NCBI GenBank assembly: GCA_964469935.1
Contig: CAYXZQ010000028.1
Span: 1 to 26,755, forward strand
Length of the DNA: 26,755 bases
From: CAYXZQ01 sp964469935
GTDB taxonomy: Archaea; Nanobdellota; Nanobdellia; Woesearchaeales; DSVV01
Direction of reading: 5' to 3'
Positions 22,718-26,755 of this stretch are shown piece after piece; positions within the stretch are counted from its first letter, which is position 1, and each line of letters starts with the position of its first letter. A program made the position numbers and the translations under genes. A model generated the notes under the pieces. The model did no database searches, was not told the DNA's origin, and worked only from the letters and a program-made list of their open reading frames with translations.

Positions 22718-24953
22718 CAGGCCCTTGAAGATCCTGGCAGGAAGCAGGGAATTTCGGATATTTCTGACATTCTTCGTAATCTATTCTGTCTTCGCGGGCT
22801 ACCTGAACTGGAACGAGAACTCCCGCCTGGACCTTACAATGTCCATAGTGGACCAGCGCAGCCTTAGGATAGATAATTATGTCAACAACACCGGAGACAG
22901 GGCTCTGTACGAAGGCCATTTTTATTCCGACAAGGCACCAGGCATGTCTTTGCTTGCTGTTCCCGTGTATGCAGGATATGAACTGCTCCATGGAAAGCCA
23001 GAAGCACCCCAAAACCTCGTGGGATTTGACGTCACCGGCGGTTTCTACGTTTTTGTGCTTCTCGCAGTGATCCTCTGCTCCTCCCTGTTCGGAGCAATGT
23101 CAGTGGCGCTTGTCTACAGGACTCTGAGGTATTTTACCGGAAATGAAAATCACAGGCTGTGGATAACGGCAGCCTACGGACTCGGGACTTTGATACTTAT
23201 CTACTCCAGGCTGTTCTTCGGACATGTCACATCTGCTTTTTTCATATTCCTATCCTTCTATATCATCATCAGGTCACAGAAAGAGCATGAAGATCATTCT
23301 CTTGTAGCGGGCCTCTTCTGTGGACTTGCAGTGCTCATCGACTATACTGCCCTCATCGCAGCGTTCGCACTCCTGTTACTGATACTTTCAGGCAACAGCT
23401 GGAGAAAGGATTGGAGAATACACTGGAAAAAGCCCGCGTTCTACTTCATAGGGGTCATGATATTTACAATCATCCTGATGGGTTATCAGTGGCAGGCATT
23501 CGGCAGCATGTTCAGGACAGGCTACAACCATGACCTCATCGACAACGAGACATGGAGCAGCTTCAACAATCCGGAAGGGAGCGCTGTCGACAGCATGCCC
23601 AGGGATACAGCCCTGTTATACAGGGCAATGGAAAAAAATGATGAGTCAGAATGCAGGGCAATCGATGCGCAGAAACTCAGGGACAGGTGCTATATGCACC
23701 TCGCAATACATAGAGGGGATGCAGCTCTGTGTGCTGAATCAGAGTCCAATGACGACGTCATGTTTTGCCAGGGGTTGATCACAAAGGACAGCAGCTTCTG
23801 TGATGACATAGGCAGCATCATGTACAGGCAATTGTGCAAAGAGAAAATTGACGGTGGATTCCATGTGCTGCAGACAGTGATGGGCAGATATTACTATCTC
23901 AGGGACAACTTCAGGACCTTTCTCGGGAACCTGATAAAGATACTCGCGTATCCGGGCAAGGGGATTCTGTTTCTGTCACCCATACTTATCTTCTCGATAA
24001 TAGGGTTGTTCCTTATGTTCAGGGAAGACAGGAGGCTGTCGCTGTTCATCATGTTCATCTTTGCCGCGTACCTGCTCTTCAATTCGACGCTTCAAATGTG
24101 GGGAGGGGGAAACAGCTTCGGGGTCAGGCACATGATCCCTGTGCTGCCTTTCCTCATGTTACCACTTGCGTATTCATTCAGGAGGTTCGGTTCGAAAATC
24201 TACCCTTACATCATCATATCCATCCTCTTCATGTCAGTCGGGCTAGCCGACTATCAGCAGACTAAAGACCTCTCATTCGGCTCGCTTCGGGATAATACGG
24301 CCTTGTTTGCGAACAACATCAAAGTCCTGGCATTCAGGGGGCCAGTTAGCCAGCTGTTCCAGAGGATTATCCTGAACAGGGTTGATTTTCTGCCTTATTC
24401 AAACGTGCTGCTGATACTCATGCTCATCGCCCTGGTCTGGGGGGATCAGATAAGCAGAGCCTTTAAGCTGAAGAGGAAATGGATAACAGCCATTGCCCTT
24501 GGAAGCATTGTCCTGATTCTTGCGGGCAACAGCCTGCTTCTTGTCAAATCGAAGAATGTGTATCCATTAGTCGACCAGCTTGAGCAGAACGGCAGGGGAT
24601 GGTATGATAAAGAGGTTCTAGATCCTTTTAACAGGAGCATGGACAGTTCATGGATATCTGCTGATGCAACAATAATCTTATACAATCTAGCCGGAAGTCA
24701 GGATGTTGTAATCGGACTGCCGGTGGTGAATCTATATCGTAATCAGGCCAGGGTCCTGAGTGTGATGGTCAACAACAATACAGCCAAGACCTTAAATATT
24801 TCAAGGCGCGGGGTATATTATGCCACACTGCATCTTGTTCCTGGGAAGAATGTCATAATGCTCAAGACGGATAACTGTTCAACAGACATTACCGAACTGG
24901 GCATACCCGGCAGGTGCCTGAGCCTGATGCTCTCCAGGCCGAGGATAAGATGA
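22677..24953 (+). CDS. GT-C membrane glycosyltransferase 3 with Cys-repeat insert and outer C-terminal domain
   Basis: A 758-residue paralogue of the preceding protein: NWNENSRLDLTMSIVDQ at 44-60, RIDNYVNNTGDRA at 64-76, GHFYSDKAPGMS at 80-91, and the later YPGKGILFLSPIL and LQMWGGGNSFGVRH. It differs in two ways. Between about residues 285 and 395 it carries an insert with six evenly spaced cysteines (326, 338, 352, 364, 375, 387). After the last helix (about 602-622) an extra domain of about 135 residues holds strands, four N-glycosylation sequons (NRS, NNT, NIS, NCS) and two late cysteines. Both would face outside. The start at 22677 overlaps the previous gene by 41 bases; the N-terminus aligns with the paralogue, so the overlap is probably real. 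Confidence 0.83.
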   Translation: MAKRKRSQERQGFSRPLKILAGSREFRIFLTFFVIYSVFAGYLNWNENSRLDLTMSIVDQRSLRIDNYVNNTGDRALYEGHFYSDKAPGMSLLAVPVYAGYELLHGKPEAPQNLVGFDVTGGFYVFVLLAVILCSSLFGAMSVALVYRTLRYFTGNENHRLWITAAYGLGTLILIYSRLFFGHVTSAFFIFLSFYIIIRSQKEHEDHSLVAGLFCGLAVLIDYTALIAAFALLLLILSGNSWRKDWRIHWKKPAFYFIGVMIFTIILMGYQWQAFGSMFRTGYNHDLIDNETWSSFNNPEGSAVDSMPRDTALLYRAMEKNDESECRAIDAQKLRDRCYMHLAIHRGDAALCAESESNDDVMFCQGLITKDSSFCDDIGSIMYRQLCKEKIDGGFHVLQTVMGRYYYLRDNFRTFLGNLIKILAYPGKGILFLSPILIFSIIGLFLMFREDRRLSLFIMFIFAAYLLFNSTLQMWGGGNSFGVRHMIPVLPFLMLPLAYSFRRFGSKIYPYIIISILFMSVGLADYQQTKDLSFGSLRDNTALFANNIKVLAFRGPVSQLFQRIILNRVDFLPYSNVLLILMLIALVWGDQISRAFKLKRKWITAIALGSIVLILAGNSLLLVKSKNVYPLVDQLEQNGRGWYDKEVLDPFNRSMDSSWISADATIILYNLAGSQDVVIGLPVVNLYRNQARVLSVMVNNNTAKTLNISRRGVYYATLHLVPGKNVIMLKTDNCSTDITELGIPGRCLSLMLSRPRIR
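22869..22903 (+). repeat. DNA repeat shared by the tandem GT-C genes, copy 2
   Basis: This is the partner of 21383-21417, with one mismatch in 35 bases; it encodes IDNYVNNTGDR. Synonymous positions match as well as coding ones. Confidence 0.8.
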
Positions 24954-26410
24954 AATTCAAAAACAAGCTGAAGAAGAAGCATCCGAACATATACGAACAC
25001 AGGCATGACATCGTCTTTTTCGCCTTCTCATTTCTGCTGGTCCTGATACTGAAATCCCCTATAATCAATATGCCGTTTCAGTGGGATGCGCTGGGTTACG
25101 TTATGCCCAGCGGCCTGTGGTTCAAGACACATTCGTTCCTCTCAATTGCCATGCCAGACTATGGGCATCCTCCTCTGCTGTTCTGGATACTCGGCCTTAC
25201 CTACCGTATTTTCGGCATCACCAGGGTGGTGCCTCACCTCATAAACATTATTTTCTCGTTCATCGGCGTATACTACACCTACCTCCTTGGTAAGCATCTT
25301 CACAGCAGGAGGACTGGAATCATCGCCTCGATGCTGCTGTTCTTTTCACCTCTCTACTTTGCCCAGAGCGGAATACTCAACACTGACCTGCCGGCAGCCG
25401 CAATGACAGTCGTCGCCCTTTATTACGCACTCAGGGACGAACTGAAAGCATTCATACCATCTGCTGTGATGCTCGTGCTCTTCAAGGAGACAGGCGTTTT
25501 GCTGCTGATCGCACTCCTGCCTTACTTAATCTACAGGAGATATGCCTTCAAGAAGATTGCGGGCTACATGAGCCCTTTTCTGGCCACAGCAGCATGGCTT
25601 ATCTTCTACAAGTCAAAGACAGGTGAATTTTTCTATTTCAGGCATGTCGCCTCCATGAAATCGGTACTTTACAGCTCAACATATTTCAAGACAATGGCAG
25701 TCAGGTACTTCGGCATGCTTTTCGTCTCTGACTTTAACTTCCTCTTGACATTGATCATGATTAGCGCATTGGCTGTCTACCTTTTCAGGAAGGGCAGGGC
25801 AGGACTGAAGAGCGAATATATCCCGATTATACTCCTGTTCCTGCTGTACATAATCTTCTACTCTGCCTACAACCAGTCACTGCCAAGGCATATCCTGCCC
25901 CTGTTCCCTTTACTGTACCTCGCAGGGGCCCGGGCGACGGATTTTATCTTCAAGAAATACAGCTATGCCGTGCTTCTCCTATTCGTCATCCTATTCATAA
26001 TCCAGTGGTCAGGGACAAGAAATCTAGCCTGCGGCTGCGACCTAGAGACAAACATGGAATACCTGGACCTGATACGCACGCACGAGCAAGCTGCAAGGTT
26101 TATAAGTCAGAACTTTCCTGACGCAAGAGTCCTCACATCATGGCCCCAGATATTCGAGCTGGGACAGCCCGAGGCTGGCTACACAGACATCCCCATATCC
26201 GTCGCCATGCCCGGGATGCCAGGTAAGTCCATGGACATGTCCAGCAATAATACTGTCGCAAATAATTTCGACCTCATCTACTATTCCAAGCAGGCAAATC
26301 CCTACCTGAATTCAAGGCTCGGGCAGCTGATGCAGGGGCTCGACCTGGTGCTCCTGAGAGAATTCGAATCCAACAACAAGACAGCGGAAGTGTATCTAAT
26401 CGTAAAATGA
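24950..26410 (+). CDS. GT-C membrane glycosyltransferase (GT39/PMT_2-like) 4
   Basis: A 486-residue protein with about 10-11 membrane helices. The first outer loop has FQWDALGYVMPSG with Asp46, the position of the catalytic Asp in GT39/ArnT-like enzymes, and MPDYGHPPLLFWILG at 68-82, a hallmark of the PMT_2 group. SGILNTDLPAAAMTVVAL and VLFKETGVLLLI are the next core helices. A C-terminal outer domain (from about 365) contains CGCD and an N-glycosylation sequon (NNTV). The start ATG 24950 overlaps the previous stop by 4 bases (ATGA), with GAGG shortly upstream; a GTG at 24914 would extend it but lacks support. It probably adds a lipid-linked sugar to the exported glycan. It is the last gene of the run. 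Confidence 0.88.
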   Translation: MKFKNKLKKKHPNIYEHRHDIVFFAFSFLLVLILKSPIINMPFQWDALGYVMPSGLWFKTHSFLSIAMPDYGHPPLLFWILGLTYRIFGITRVVPHLINIIFSFIGVYYTYLLGKHLHSRRTGIIASMLLFFSPLYFAQSGILNTDLPAAAMTVVALYYALRDELKAFIPSAVMLVLFKETGVLLLIALLPYLIYRRYAFKKIAGYMSPFLATAAWLIFYKSKTGEFFYFRHVASMKSVLYSSTYFKTMAVRYFGMLFVSDFNFLLTLIMISALAVYLFRKGRAGLKSEYIPIILLFLLYIIFYSAYNQSLPRHILPLFPLLYLAGARATDFIFKKYSYAVLLLFVILFIIQWSGTRNLACGCDLETNMEYLDLIRTHEQAARFISQNFPDARVLTSWPQIFELGQPEAGYTDIPISVAMPGMPGKSMDMSSNNTVANNFDLIYYSKQANPYLNSRLGQLMQGLDLVLLREFESNNKTAEVYLIVK

Positions 26411-26507
26411 AGAGGCACAGGCAATCTTATATCCGGGAACATGGAATCATCATCAATCAATCCGGCGCAATCATTCCCGGGTGAAGCGTCCGGGCAGCAA
26501 TCTAAAC

Positions 26508-26520
26508 ATTTATAAAATAA
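26508..26520 (+). promoter_or_regulatory. TATA-like run before the last partial gene
   Basis: ATTTATAAAATAA would place transcription start near 26540, about 38 bases before the GTG at 26578. The stretch 26411-26507 holds no gene; it has a short CCCGG/CCGGG inverted repeat with a 9-base loop at 26476-26494, too weak to call a terminator. Confidence 0.4.
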
Positions 26521-26577
26521 TAAGCATTTCGCAGCATAGGATCATAATCCGAAATCTTTCAATAAAAAGGCTTGCAG

Positions 26578-26755
26578 GTGGTTCGGACGGGGATAATTAT
26601 CAAGGATGACATGGTGGTCGTGAAGCTGAACGAGAACATATACTGCAGCCACTGCATCGAGAACGCGATAAAGGACTTCAAGGATGTCTGCAAGGCGAAA
26701 AAAACTAAGCATGGCATCGAGCTCAGCCCCATATCTGATGTGGAGCCGGGGGTCC
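26578..26755 (+). CDS. partial hypothetical protein with CxxC
   Basis: An open frame runs from GTG 26578 to the window edge (59 codons, incomplete). It has no overlapping competitor, and its codon choice (AAG, AAC, ATA, GTC) is like that of the other genes. It reads VVRTGIIIKDDMVVVKL, then ENIYCSHCIENAIKDF and VCKAKK. The CSHC motif suggests metal or redox chemistry, but I do not recognise the family. Alternative starts are TTG 26572 and ATG 26611. It lies beyond the end of the GT-C run and behind its own TATA-like run, so it may not belong to the glycan cluster. Confidence 0.5.
   Translation, partial: MVRTGIIIKDDMVVVKLNENIYCSHCIENAIKDFKDVCKAKKTKHGIELSPISDVEPGV

Noticed and set aside
26476..26494. 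CCCGG/CCGGG inverted repeat after the last GT-C gene as a terminator
   Set aside because: Only a 5-base stem with a 9-base loop and no T-run after it; archaeal terminators are usually T-rich without such hairpins.
1..26755. CRISPR arrays, tRNA or rRNA genes, transposases, integrases, toxin-antitoxin pairs
   Set aside because: I looked for regular repeat-spacer blocks, tRNA-like stems and transposase-like frames on both strands and found none; intergenic stretches are short and mostly promoter-like.

Overview
The window reads as archaeal chromosome. Most first genes of transcription units have an AT-rich TATA-like box centred about 24-31 bases upstream of the start codon and no Shine-Dalgarno sequence, as expected of leaderless archaeal transcripts. 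Internal genes instead use ATGA stop/start overlaps, once with an exact GGTGA motif. Arginine is mostly AGG/AGA, ATA is common for isoleucine, and no bacterial -35/-10 promoters are evident. The genus cannot be read from the sequence; a DPANN-type or other less-studied archaeon is only a guess. I see no rRNA, tRNA, CRISPR array, insertion sequence or integrase, and no stretch above about 185 bases without a gene.

Left part (1-2594): a minus-strand unit of a radical SAM enzyme, a Cys-rich DUF483-like protein and the start of a third gene, cut by the window edge. Divergent to it is an HxsD-like protein. HxsD is a component of the His-Xaa-Ser peptide-modification systems that also use radical SAM enzymes, so this looks like a minimal archaeal relative of such a system.

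Middle part (2718-14118): a polysaccharide flippase, a radical SAM/SPASM protein, a membrane-anchored TPR protein, a CapK-like adenylate-forming enzyme, two radical SAM proteins with B12-binding-like N-terminal regions encoded in opposite directions, an ATP-grasp ligase followed by another radical SAM protein, and a DegT-type sugar aminotransferase. Genes alternate in strand and most have their own promoter.

Right part (14169-26410): surface glycan assembly. There are four family-2-type glycosyltransferases and one dolichol-phosphate-mannose-synthase-like enzyme, a sulfotransferase-like protein lying between two paralogous glycosyltransferases, and a run of four multi-membrane GT-C glycosyltransferases, two of them a tandem duplication. 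The likely logic is that cytoplasmic enzymes build and modify sugars, the DPM1-like enzyme loads sugar on a polyprenol lipid, the flippase exports lipid-linked glycan, and the GT-C proteins add lipid-linked sugars on the outer face. No nucleotide-sugar dehydratase, epimerase, nucleotidyltransferase or oligosaccharyltransferase is present, so donors and final transfer must be encoded elsewhere. The window ends in an unidentified partial gene.
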